Translations under genes and position numbers: made by a program
Assembly: GCA_043808565.1 (NCBI GenBank)
Contig: JAZDEQ010000028.1
Coordinates: forward strand, 1-17,330
DNA length: 17,330 nucleotides
Source: UBA12403 sp043808565
Lineage (GTDB): Bacteria > Patescibacteriota > Patescibacteriia > UBA9934 > GWF2-40-263
Direction: 5' to 3'
Part shown: positions 1-5,557 of the stretch, in pieces
How positions within the stretch are numbered: the stretch's first letter is position 1
Layout of the letters: each line of letters opens with the position of its first letter
The notes under the pieces: generated by a model
The model's input: only the letters and a program-made list of their open reading frames with translations
The model's database searches: none
Told to the model about the DNA's origin: nothing

Positions 1-123
1 CTTACGGAATCGGAGTTTAAAAACCGTCGTGGAAAAACTCCACTTGAATTATCACAGGTTCAATTACCAAAGATCTATAACTGGGTGACATTTCTTCGGA
101 AAAAATTTCCGAAAACCAACTGA
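1..123 (+). CDS. 3' end of an unidentified protein gene (partial)
   Basis: Frame 1 is open from the first base to a TGA at 121-123 and gives 40 residues rich in basic and hydrophobic positions, including RRGKTPLEL and LPKIYNWVTFLRKKFP. The gene enters from outside the window, so its N-terminus is unseen. The basic 'GKTPLEL' segment is loosely like the C-terminal tail of DDE-type transposases or integrases, but this is a resemblance only and I assign no function. It would be the only complete or partial gene here ending in TGA. It is followed by a repeat-filled spacer and then the rpsF promoter region. Confidence 0.4.
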   Translation, partial: LTESEFKNRRGKTPLELSQVQLPKIYNWVTFLRKKFPKTN

Positions 124-136
124 ATCGTCTACCAGT

Positions 137-194
137 GCCCAAATTCGTATATTCGGCACTTTTCGTAATTCGTAACAGAATTTGTGTTTCGTAA
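137..194. repeat. Degenerate TTCGTA-word repeat in the spacer before rpsF
   Basis: ATTCGTAT, ATTCGGCA, TTTTCGTA, ATTCGTAA and TTTCGTAA follow one another at roughly 8-base spacing. The outer parts are complementary (CAAATTC at 140-146 and GAATTTG at 178-184), so the tract can fold. It resembles the word repeats in other spacers of the window but uses its own word. Confidence 0.5.
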
Positions 195-204
195 TCTCCT
201 CCGC

Positions 205-241
205 TTGACCAAAACCGCTTAATATATTAAAGTTTTGGCAA
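205..241 (+). promoter_or_regulatory. Probable rpsF-operon promoter overlapped by an inverted repeat
   Basis: TTGACC (205-210) and TAAAGT (228-233) are 17 bases apart, giving 5/6 and 4/6 matches to the vegetative -35 and -10 boxes. They would start transcription near 240, about 110 bases before rpsF. An inverted repeat covers the promoter: TTG-A-CCAAAAC at 205-215 and GTTTTGGCAA at 232-241, with one unpaired base. Its arms cover the -35 box and the end of the -10 box, so it could be an operator. Alternative -10 boxes exist in the AT-rich centre. Confidence 0.4.
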
Positions 242-262
242 TTAAATAAAAAAGTCGTCCAT

Positions 263-339
263 AATCCGGGGCGTTAATTACCGGATTCCTTGGGTTGCGT
301 GGTTGTCGGGCTTGCCCTGAACCCCACGTGGTTCAGGGC
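263..339 (+). promoter_or_regulatory. rpsF leader with two hairpins; candidate S6:S18 autoregulatory structure
   Basis: AATCCGG (263-269) pairs with CCGGATT (281-287) around an 11-base loop, and GCCCTGAACC (314-323) pairs with GGTTCAGGGC (330-339) around a 6-base loop. The second hairpin ends 13 bases before the rpsF start. Many bacteria carry an mRNA structure upstream of rpsF that is bound by the S6:S18 dimer and contains an exposed CCG; the location fits, and CCG occurs in the first hairpin, but I cannot confirm the consensus. The second hairpin could instead be a dispersed palindromic repeat. Confidence 0.4.
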
Positions 340-352
340 GGCAAAGTACCCT

Positions 353-874
353 ATGACGTACGAATTACTCTACATTGTCCCCACCCGCTATACCGATGCG
401 GAAGTGGTGGACATCCAAACCAAGGTCAACGGCATTATTACCAAAGTCGGGGCCAAGGTCGTTAAAGAGGAAAATTTGGGTCGGATTCGTTTGGCTTATC
501 CTATTAAGCAAACTCGTCACGGTTCATATATTTTAAATTATTTTGAAGCCGAAACCGCCATGGTTCATGAGCTCGAAGCCTTGCTTCGTTTGTCTAGTGA
601 CATTCTTCGTCACATGGTAGTTCAGTTGCCAAAAGGGATTCCTGATCATTCTTTTGAATTGGAATCTTATGTGGCGCCGTTATCTGAAGAGGAAGAAGAA
701 AATCGTCGAGCCACCAAACGAGTAGTGACTGGTTTTTCGGTTCCAACCAAAACTCCAGATTTTGTCCAAACCGAAACCGAACCCATGGTCCGTGAGGAAA
801 AAGCTCTTTCTATGGAAGAGCTCGACAAAAAACTCGATGAAATTTTAGACGTGAACACCTCAGAGAATATCTAA
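353..874 (+). CDS. rpsF: 30S ribosomal protein S6 with a long acidic C-terminal tail
   Basis: This is S6, a protein of the 30S platform that binds 16S rRNA as a dimer with S18. The 173-residue product opens with MTYELLYIVP and runs through GRIRLAYPIKQTRHGSYILN and a VVQLPKG end, the ferredoxin-like S6 core at about residues 1-93. The remaining 80 residues are a charged extension with a run of glutamates and a terminal amphipathic segment (LDKKLDEIL). Typical S6 proteins of about 95-135 residues lack most of this. The frame is open upstream to a TTG at 290, but the extra 21 residues read through the leader hairpin and are absent from S6, so the ATG at 353 is chosen. No Shine-Dalgarno is seen. 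ssb and rpsR, its binding partner, follow in the same direction. Confidence 0.95.
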   Translation: MTYELLYIVPTRYTDAEVVDIQTKVNGIITKVGAKVVKEENLGRIRLAYPIKQTRHGSYILNYFEAETAMVHELEALLRLSSDILRHMVVQLPKGIPDHSFELESYVAPLSEEEEENRRATKRVVTGFSVPTKTPDFVQTETEPMVREEKALSMEELDKKLDEILDVNTSENI

Positions 875-919
875 TTCCTTCATTGGAAATTGGAAATTTG
901 TAAATTGGAAATTTAAATA
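875..919. repeat. ATTGGAA-word repeat between rpsF and ssb
   Basis: ATTGGAA occurs at 882-888, 889-895 and 904-910, with the variant ATTTGTAA between. The tract starts a few bases after the rpsF stop and runs almost to the ssb start, so the spacer is mostly repeat and leaves no room for a conventional ribosome binding site. Confidence 0.6.
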
Positions 920-921
920 AT

Positions 922-1350
922 ATGTATTCATTAAATCGTGCGACCATTTTAGGTAATCTCACTCGCGATCCAGAAGTTAAACAATTAACTTCGGGCCAAA
1001 CTGTTTGTACTTTTGGCGTGGCCACTAACCGTAGTTGGATCGATGCCGCTGGTGCAAAACAAGAAAAGGCCGAATTTCATAATGTGGTAACCTGGGGCAA
1101 GTTGGCGGAAATTTGTGGGCAGTTTCTTACTAAAGGTAAAAAAGTTTATATTGAAGGTCGTTTGCAAACTCGTGATTGGGAAGGTCAGGATGGAGTGAAA
1201 CGTTATCGTACAGAGATTGTTGCGGAAAATGTTATCTTCCTTGATCGGGCTGGTGCTAGCACTGGCGGTTTTGCTCCGGCCGCGCCCATGATCGACGATC
1301 CATCAGTTGACCCAACCGAAGAAATTAAAGTCGAGGATATTCCTTTTTAA
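922..1350 (+). CDS. ssb: Single-stranded DNA-binding protein
   Basis: SSB coats single-stranded DNA during replication, recombination and repair and recruits partners through its C-terminal tip. The 142-residue product has an OB fold at about 1-110, starting MYSLNRATILGNLTRDPE and including FHNVVTWGKLAE and KKVYIEGRLQTRDW. Trp39, Trp58 and Trp86 lie where SSB uses aromatics to stack on bases. A short Gly/Ala/Pro linker leads to the acidic tip VEDIPF, the classic partner-binding end, so the gene is complete. The linker (about 111-135) is short for a bacterial SSB. The location between rpsF and rpsR is a conserved bacterial arrangement. Confidence 0.96.
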   Translation: MYSLNRATILGNLTRDPEVKQLTSGQTVCTFGVATNRSWIDAAGAKQEKAEFHNVVTWGKLAEICGQFLTKGKKVYIEGRLQTRDWEGQDGVKRYRTEIVAENVIFLDRAGASTGGFAPAAPMIDDPSVDPTEEIKVEDIPF

Positions 1351-1461
1351 GTAGAAACCGTAGAAAATGTAGAAAACGTAGATTTTGGTTTAATCGAATG
1401 GCAAAAAACTATTCAATAATCTACAGCTCTACGATTTCTACGTTCTACGTTTTCTACATTT
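1351..1461. repeat. GTAGAAANN 9-mer tandem repeat with an 18-bp perfect inverted repeat
   Basis: Directly after the ssb stop come four in-phase 9-mers: GTAGAAACC, GTAGAAAAT, GTAGAAAAC and GTAGATTTT (1351-1386). The same words in reverse orientation fill 1421-1461. Bases 1365-1382 and 1444-1461 are perfectly complementary over 18 bp, so the transcript can form a long hairpin ending 14 bases before the rpsR start. There is no T-run after it, so it is not a standard terminator; processing or transcript protection are possible roles. Confidence 0.75.
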
Positions 1462-1475
1462 ATCCAGTTAAAATT

Positions 1476-1730
1476 ATGCGTGATAATAATTACAACAATA
1501 ACAATAATAAAAAACAACAACCGACCAAACAACGTCATTGTTCGTTTTGCGTTAACAAAAAAATGGAGATTGATTACAAAGATGCAAAATTTCTTCGTCG
1601 TTTTACATCTTCATTTGCCAAAATTGTGCCACGTCATCGCAGTGGTGTTTGTGCCGGCCACCAGCGCGAATTAGCCCAAGCCATTAAACGCGCCCGCATC
1701 ATGGCACTTTTACCTTTTATTCAACGATAA
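1476..1730 (+). CDS. rpsR: 30S ribosomal protein S18, zinc-ligand (C+) type
   Basis: S18 forms the S6:S18 dimer on the 30S platform. The 84-residue protein contains HCSFC at 21-25, YKDAKFLRRF at 34-43 and a C-terminal RNA-binding segment, SGVCAGHQRELAQAIKRAR. Cys22, Cys25, Cys59 and His62 make a plausible zinc site, as in cysteine-containing S18 paralogues; many S18 proteins have lost these residues. The N-terminus has an asparagine-rich run (residues 4-11). The frame is open upstream to an ATG at 1398, but that would translate the repeat hairpin and gives no S18 sequence, so the ATG at 1476 is preferred. rplI, usual after rpsR, is absent and efp follows. Confidence 0.95.
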   Translation: MRDNNYNNNNNKKQQPTKQRHCSFCVNKKMEIDYKDAKFLRRFTSSFAKIVPRHRSGVCAGHQRELAQAIKRARIMALLPFIQR

Positions 1731-1735
1731 AACAG

Positions 1736-1843
1736 AAGTCGCGGAGTCTATAAAGTTACGAAGTCGTGGAGTTTTGGAAGATTATTTTTAAAAATTAAAA
1801 TTCCTTCACTTCATCACTTCACGACTCCACCACTCCATCACTT
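1736..1843. repeat. 8-mer RAGTNNTG tandem repeats in opposed orientations
   Basis: On the plus strand 1736-1776 reads AAGTCGCG, GAGTCTAT, AAAGTTACG, AAGTCGTG and GAGTTTTG. On the minus strand 1843-1801 reads AAGTGATG, GAGTGGTG, GAGTCGTG, AAGTGATG and AAGTGAAG. The two arms are partly complementary around an AT-rich centre. One unit is identical to the GAGTGGTG unit of the array after rpoC. The block fills nearly the whole rpsR-efp spacer, starting 6 bases after the rpsR stop. Confidence 0.75.
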
Positions 1844-1852
1844 AAAACCGAT

Positions 1853-2419
1853 ATGTCCTCCCCAAACGATATCAAAAAAGGTACAGTACTTCGTTTAAAT
1901 GGCGAGCTTTGGGTAGTTGTTGGTTTTCAGCGGGTTTCACCAGGTAAAGGCAGCTCCTTTGTCCGCTGTCGAGCCAAAAATATTAAAACTGGCAAAATCA
2001 ACGAACAAAATTTCAAATCAGCTGAGTCGCTTGAGTTCGAAGACGTTCAGTATAAAAAAATGCAATATCTTTATAATGACGGCACACTTTATACTTTCAT
2101 GGATAATCAAACCTACGAGCAAGTACAGATTAATAAAGACGATATTGGCGATGACGTGAAATTCATGAAAGAAGGTTTGGAAGTCACGATTGTTATGCAT
2201 GGCGAAACCCCGTTGACTGTTCAACTGCCCATGAAAATTCAATACAAAATTATTTCTGCTCCACCAGCGGTTAAAGGCGATACAGCTTCAGGTAACGTAA
2301 CCAAAGAAGTTGATCTAGACAATGGTTTAAAACTTCGAGTGCCAATTTTCTTAAAAGAAGGCGAAGAAGTTTTGGTGAATACAGATACGGGTGATTATTC
2401 GGAAAGAGTGAATGGGTAA
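1853..2419 (+). CDS. efp: Translation elongation factor P
   Basis: EF-P binds between the P and E sites and relieves stalling at polyproline. The 188-residue product has the usual three-domain length. Domain I carries the loop VSPGKGSSFVRCRAKN with Lys32 at the tip, where many bacteria carry a modified residue. Domain II includes FMDNQTYEQVQI and the C-terminal domain ends GDYSERVNG, typical of the family. No modification enzyme is encoded in the window. It occupies the place after rpsR where rplI normally lies and is probably transcribed with rpsF-ssb-rpsR, since I see no terminator between them; the repeat-filled spacer could hold a promoter I cannot recognise. Confidence 0.95.
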   Translation: MSSPNDIKKGTVLRLNGELWVVVGFQRVSPGKGSSFVRCRAKNIKTGKINEQNFKSAESLEFEDVQYKKMQYLYNDGTLYTFMDNQTYEQVQINKDDIGDDVKFMKEGLEVTIVMHGETPLTVQLPMKIQYKIISAPPAVKGDTASGNVTKEVDLDNGLKLRVPIFLKEGEEVLVNTDTGDYSERVNG

Positions 2420-2442
2420 TTGACCGGTGCACCTTACCCCTA

Positions 2443-2492
2443 CCTCTCCTTCGTCCGCCGTCGCTGGGCTATGGCGGACAGGCAAGGAGAGG
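2443..2492. repeat. GC-rich palindromic element downstream of efp (REP-like)
   Basis: CCTCTCCTT (2443-2451) pairs with AAGGAGAGG (2484-2492), and inside it GTCCGCC (2453-2459) pairs with GGCGGAC (2473-2479), leaving a 13-base loop. It is much richer in GC than its surroundings. From memory, palindromes built on TCCGCC...GGCGGA are dispersed in many Patescibacteria genomes; copy number in this genome cannot be judged here. Confidence 0.6.
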
Positions 2493-2510
2493 GGGAAAAA
2501 AATGAATTTA

Positions 2511-2550
2511 AAAAACCAATCGCCGTTGCGATTGGTTTTTGTTTTTTCTT
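2511..2550 (+). terminator. Intrinsic terminator of the rpsF-efp unit
   Basis: A perfect 13-bp stem, AAAAACCAATCGC (2511-2523) with GCGATTGGTTTTT (2528-2540), closes a 4-base loop and is followed by a T-rich run. The A-run on its left side may also allow function in the other direction. Confidence 0.9.
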
Positions 2551-2553
2551 TAC

Positions 2554-2581
2554 TTGACACAAAAGTGGGGGGGGGTAAAAT
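2554..2581 (+). promoter_or_regulatory. Strong promoter with a G9 run in its spacer
   Basis: TTGACA (2554-2559, full consensus) and TAAAAT (2576-2581, 5/6) are separated by 16 bases, of which 2567-2575 are nine consecutive G. The expected start is near 2588, about 25 bases before the gene at 2613. A homopolymer in this place makes spacer length sensitive to slippage; one added G would give the optimal 17. Confidence 0.75.
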
Positions 2582-2612
2582 GTTGACAGTTTAAAAAATA
2601 AGATCCTTTGTT

Positions 2613-2954
2613 ATGCAAAATTTAGAACTAGTAATGGAAAAAGAAGCTCTTTTTAAAACAGCCCTAGGAGATTTTTTATTGGCCCAGCAAGAAGCTCGCG
2701 GCAAACACGAAGGTCAAAAAAAAGAAGATTTTCAAAAAGTTCACGAAAGATATAGATTCGCGAGAGCAGAATTAATTGAAGCTGAAGCAAATAGATTGGA
2801 AAAAACAGAAGGCTTTGGCCCCGATGAAGCTGATCTTAAAGCTGAAAGATATGCTGATTCATGTCGGATTGAAGAAACAGGAAAATGGTACACAAACCAT
2901 CCGTCACCAGCACAAGAGTGGTCCGAAGGAGAAGGAGACAGAGTCTTCCTTTAA
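2613..2954 (+). CDS. Small charged helical protein of unknown function
   Basis: The 113-residue product is not recognised. Residues 1-85 are strongly charged and look almost wholly helical (ALGDFLLAQQEARGKHEGQ, FQKVHERYRFARAELIEAE), possibly a coiled coil. The C-terminal 28 residues are more polar with several aromatics (GKWYTNHPSPAQEW). There is one Cys, no signal peptide and no membrane segment, so it is probably cytoplasmic. Six of eight arginines use AGA, whereas rpoB and rpoC favour CGN codons; this suggests low expression or a different origin. It has its own promoter and lies between two nearly identical terminators, so it is a separate transcription unit. An ATG seven codons in is an alternative start. 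Confidence 0.65.
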   Translation: MQNLELVMEKEALFKTALGDFLLAQQEARGKHEGQKKEDFQKVHERYRFARAELIEAEANRLEKTEGFGPDEADLKAERYADSCRIEETGKWYTNHPSPAQEWSEGEGDRVFL

Positions 2955-2959
2955 ATTTT

Positions 2960-2990
2960 AAAAACCAACCGCGATAGCGATTGGTTTTTT
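2960..2990 (+). terminator. Intrinsic terminator after the small unknown gene
   Basis: AAAAACCAACCGC (2960-2972) pairs with GCGATTGGTTTTT (2977-2989), with one C/A mismatch and a GATA loop, followed by T and AT-rich sequence. The right arm is identical to that of the terminator at 2511-2550 and the left arm differs at one base. Confidence 0.85.
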
Positions 2991-3088
2991 AAATATAGCA
3001 TGAATAATTCCACGCTAACTATATACGACGTTGGGCTTGATAAGGTAAGATAAAATAAACGTAAAAAATATTAAAATAACGAAACTCT

Positions 3089-4021
3089 ATGAACCATGAA
3101 AGAAGAAAGATCACCATTATTGGTGCTGGTTTTGTTGGCAGTACTTGTGCATACAGTTTAATTGCCGCTAAGTCTGTAAATGAAATAGCCCTTATTGGTC
3201 GAGATAAAAAACAAACGGAAGCGCAAGCCATGGATTTGCAACACTCGGTTCCTTTTTGGGGCCAGTGCCAGATTTATGCGGGCGACTATCGAGACATTAA
3301 AGATAGCGAGATTGTTATTGTGGCCGCCGGAGCCGCTCAAAAACCAGGTGAAACACGGCTGGATTTGATTAAAAAAAATTCCGCGATCATTTCTGATATT
3401 GGTCCAAAAATTTTTAAAGAAAATCCTAACGTGTTGGTAATTATGGTTACCAATCCAGTTGATTTACTGACTTATCAAATGATTAAAATGTTTCCAAAAA
3501 AATCCAAAAGAATTATAGGATCAGGTACGATTTTGGACACTGCTCGTCTGCGGTATTTGTTGGGACAGGAATTTAAAGTAAGCCCACGCATTGTTCACAG
3601 TTACATAATAGGCGAGCATGGAGATAGCGAATTTCCTTTATGGAGTACTGCTAATATTGGCGAAGTTCCCATTCTCGATTTTCCCAGGGCTACTCAGGCA
3701 AAACTTGATCGTATTTTTGAAAAAGCAAAAACTGCGGCTTACGTTATTATAGAAGGTAAACAGGCCACATATTATGCTATCGCCGCTGGCGTTCGATTAA
3801 TTGTTGATGTTATTTTAGAAAATCGTAACTCAGTGTTACCGGTATCAAATTTATTAACTAATTATAACGGTGTCTCTGACATGTGTTTGAGTGTTCCATG
3901 TATTATCGGTCGCGACGGCATTAGAGAGCAGCTTATTTTGAAGTTTAATAAAAAGGAAATTGCGCAGTTAAAAAAGTCGGCCGATAAATTAAAAGAAATG
4001 ACTAAGGACCTAATGGCATAA
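3089..4021 (+). CDS. ldh: L-lactate dehydrogenase
   Basis: The enzyme reduces pyruvate to lactate and regenerates oxidised cofactor, a usual end step of fermentation in these bacteria. The 310-residue product has the Rossmann motif GAGFVG (12-17), the substrate loop AAGAAQKPGETR with Gln84 (lactate dehydrogenases have Gln where malate dehydrogenases have Arg) and Arg90, VTNPVD (120-125), ILDTARLR with Asp150 and Arg153, and GEHGDS with catalytic His177. The end of the second beta strand reads LIGRD: the acidic residue that normally holds the adenine ribose of NAD is Gly37, followed by Arg38, so cofactor preference may have shifted toward NADPH. No convincing promoter was found in 2991-3088. 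It faces recA across a shared terminator. Confidence 0.93.
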   Translation: MNHERRKITIIGAGFVGSTCAYSLIAAKSVNEIALIGRDKKQTEAQAMDLQHSVPFWGQCQIYAGDYRDIKDSEIVIVAAGAAQKPGETRLDLIKKNSAIISDIGPKIFKENPNVLVIMVTNPVDLLTYQMIKMFPKKSKRIIGSGTILDTARLRYLLGQEFKVSPRIVHSYIIGEHGDSEFPLWSTANIGEVPILDFPRATQAKLDRIFEKAKTAAYVIIEGKQATYYAIAAGVRLIVDVILENRNSVLPVSNLLTNYNGVSDMCLSVPCIIGRDGIREQLILKFNKKEIAQLKKSADKLKEMTKDLMA

Positions 4022-4037
4022 ATTTTAAGGCGGATTT

Positions 4038-4069
4038 AAAAAATCAACCGTTTAAACGGTTAATTTTTT
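4038..4069. terminator. Two-way terminator between convergent ldh and recA
   Basis: Bases 4038-4053 and 4054-4069 form a 16-bp stem with one C/A mismatch, centred on CCGTTTAAACGG. A-runs on the left and T-runs on the right give a U-tract on either strand. It lies 17 bases after ldh and 45 bases beyond the recA stop, so it can serve both. Confidence 0.8.
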
Positions 4070-4070
4070 T

Positions 4071-4106
4071 AATCCTGTTAAATCCTTTAAATCCCACAAA
4101 TCCCAG
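4071..4106. repeat. AAATCCNNN 9-mer tandem repeat downstream of recA
   Basis: Four in-phase 9-mers: AATCCTGTT, AAATCCTTT, AAATCCCAC and AAATCCCAG. Read from recA they start 7 bases after its stop codon and continue to the shared terminator. Confidence 0.7.
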
Positions 4107-4113
4107 TTCCAGT

Positions 4114-5160
4114 TTACTCCTCCCCGCCACCATCAGTCTTTAATTCCAATTCTCCGGCCGCGAGTTTGTCTTGTAAAACTTTTTTAATAGTATTCATGGT
4201 GTCTGGATGTTCGCGCAAATACTGTTTGGCCGTTTCGCGGCCGACGCCAAATTTTTCTTCACCAAAAGAATAACTATTGCCGCTTTTGGTAATGATTCCA
4301 GATGGCACACCAACATCTAACACATCGCCGGCAATGGAAATGCCTTCGTTGTAAAGAATATCAAATTCGCAAGTGCGGAAAGGTGGGGCTAATTTATTTT
4401 TAACAACTTTTACTCGAGTGCGATTGCCAACAATTTTTTCACCTTGTTTGATTTGGGCATTGCGGCGAATTTCAATGCGCATGGAAGCGTAAAATTTTAG
4501 GGCATTGCCACCAGTGGTGGTTTCGGGATTGCCAAAAAAGACACCAATTTTCATTCTGATTTGGTTGATGAAAATAACTACGGTATGAGTTTTACCAACA
4601 ATGGCCGCGAGTTTTCGCAGGGCTTGGCTCATTAGTCTGGCTTGCAAACCCATGTGTGAGTCGCCCATGTCGCCTTCGATTTCGGCTTTTGGTGTGAGAG
4701 CGGCAACTGAGTCAACAACGACCACGTCGACAGCATTGGATCGAACGAGCGTTTCAACGATTTCAAGAGCTTGTTCGCCGTTGTCTGGTTGAGAAATCAG
4801 AAGGTCGTTGATATTAACACCGATTTTTTGAGCATAATCTGGATCAAGAGCATGTTCGGCATCAACAAAGGCGGCGATGCCACCGGCCTTTTGAACCTCG
4901 GCCACAATGTGTTGAGCCAAAGTGGTTTTACCAGAAGATTCTGGTCCAAAAATTTCAATAATGCGCCCGCGTGGTACGCCGCCAACACCAAGGGCAATAT
5001 CGAGTGATAAACAGCCAGTGGTAATGGAATCAACTTTCATTGCCTTGGCTTCGCCAAGTTTCATAATTGAACCTTCGCCAAAACGTTGACGGATTTGGGC
5101 AATGGCTTCGTTAGCCGCTTGGGTTTTGCCAGTCGGCTCTTCGGTGACGTGTTTAGGCAT
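4114..5160 (-). CDS. recA: Recombinase RecA
   Basis: RecA forms filaments on single-stranded DNA and catalyses homologous pairing and strand exchange. The 348-residue product has the normal family length. The Walker A motif GPESSGKTT is at 72-80, Walker B is the VVVVDSVAAL segment, loop L1 includes IEGDMGDSHMGLQARLMSQA, and loop L2 includes NQIRMKIG and GNPETTTGGNALKFYAS. The C-terminal domain ends in a short acidic tail (GGGEE). The ATG at 5160 is followed by MPKHVTEE and gives a normal N-terminus. I see no LexA-type box upstream, so SOS control is not supported. It lies downstream of the RodZ-like gene on the same strand, but a terminator separates them. Confidence 0.97.
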   Translation of the reverse strand: MPKHVTEEPTGKTQAANEAIAQIRQRFGEGSIMKLGEAKAMKVDSITTGCLSLDIALGVGGVPRGRIIEIFGPESSGKTTLAQHIVAEVQKAGGIAAFVDAEHALDPDYAQKIGVNINDLLISQPDNGEQALEIVETLVRSNAVDVVVVDSVAALTPKAEIEGDMGDSHMGLQARLMSQALRKLAAIVGKTHTVVIFINQIRMKIGVFFGNPETTTGGNALKFYASMRIEIRRNAQIKQGEKIVGNRTRVKVVKNKLAPPFRTCEFDILYNEGISIAGDVLDVGVPSGIITKSGNSYSFGEEKFGVGRETAKQYLREHPDTMNTIKKVLQDKLAAGELELKTDGGGEE

Positions 5161-5183
5161 ATTGGTTTTTAATTTCTAATTAG

Positions 5184-5282
5184 TGGGAATGTCTAATGTC
5201 TAATGAAGGATTGTTTATATTTCTTTCAAGATTCCCAACATCCATCATTAGACATTGGAAATTAGACATTTAAACATTCCCA
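5184..5282. repeat. GTCTAAT-word repeat with nested inverted arms upstream of recA
   Basis: TGGGAATGTCTAATGTCTAATGA (5184-5206, words overlapping) is mirrored by 5245-5282, which holds TCATTAGACAT, ATTAGACATT and CATTCCCA. Exact complementary pieces are 5196-5206 with 5245-5255 (11 bp) and TGGGAATG with CATTCCCA at the outer ends. It lies within the recA 5' region (recA starts at 5160), so a recA transcript starting upstream would carry this hairpin. Confidence 0.7.
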
Positions 5283-5349
5283 ACAACAACCATCTTAAAG
5301 GTTTGAACGAAAAAGGCAATGGTTGAAAATGTCAGAATTTTTTAACACC

Positions 5350-5387
5350 AACAAAAAATAAAAAAGCCAGATTTTCAACTGACTTTT
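5350..5387 (-). terminator. Terminator of the ftsK/RodZ-like transcription unit
   Basis: On the minus strand AAAAGTCAG (5387-5379) pairs with CTGGCTTTT (5370-5362), nine pairs with one G-U, around an 8-base loop. A U-rich run (TTATTTTTT) follows. It therefore ends minus-strand transcription before recA, which needs its own promoter in 5161-5350; I could not identify one. Confidence 0.7.
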
Positions 5388-5437
5388 GGGAAATTTTCTT
5401 TAGTTTTCTAAAGTTTTTTGACACTTTAGCCTTTGGC

Positions 5438-5471
5438 TGTGGATAGATTTTTGTTGAGGCGGTGTGGATAA
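5438..5471 (-). other. Two DnaA-box-like sites
   Basis: The minus strand carries TTATCCACA (5471-5463), an exact match to the classical DnaA box, and CTATCCACA (5446-5438), one mismatch. They have the same orientation and are 25 bases apart, in the spacer after the RodZ-like gene. No dnaA gene or origin-type AT-rich unwinding tract is evident next to them, so the function is uncertain. Confidence 0.4.
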
Positions 5472-5475
5472 ATTT

Positions 5476-5556
5476 GTTGCCTCCGATGCCTTTTGTACCT
5501 TTAATACCTATGATGCCTCTGTTGCCCTTGTTGCCTCTGATGCTTCCGTTGCCTCC
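5476..5556. repeat. Nine in-phase copies of a degenerate 9-mer (GWTGCCTYY)
   Basis: Plus-strand units are GTTGCCTCC, GATGCCTTT, TGTACCTTT, AATACCTAT, GATGCCTCT, GTTGCCCTT, GTTGCCTCT, GATGCTTCC and GTTGCCTCC: 81 bases with no phase break. Read from the RodZ-like gene, the tract begins one base after the stop codon. The same unit recurs next to the ftsK stop at 6256-6300. Confidence 0.85.
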
Positions 5557-5557
5557 G

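Noticed and set aside
10..100. Transposase assignment for the partial gene at the left edge
   Set aside because: Only 40 C-terminal residues are visible and the similarity is impressionistic.
290..352. Upstream TTG start that would lengthen S6 by 21 residues
   Set aside because: The extra codons read through the leader hairpin and the next ATG gives the canonical S6 N-terminus.
1398..1475. Upstream ATG start for rpsR
   Set aside because: It would translate the repeat words and hairpin arm; the resulting residues do not resemble S18.
2583..2605. Second TTGACA (2583-2588) before the 113-residue gene
   Set aside because: No -10 box at proper spacing; the boxes at 2554 and 2576 are far better.
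2776..2961. 61-codon frame overlapping the unknown 113-residue gene
   Set aside because: It is a +1 frame shadow and lacks its own start signals. The longer frame begins at a normal distance from the promoter.
5418..5446. TTGACA at 5418-5423 as a plus-strand promoter
   Set aside because: No acceptable -10 box at 16-18 bases and no plus-strand gene follows.
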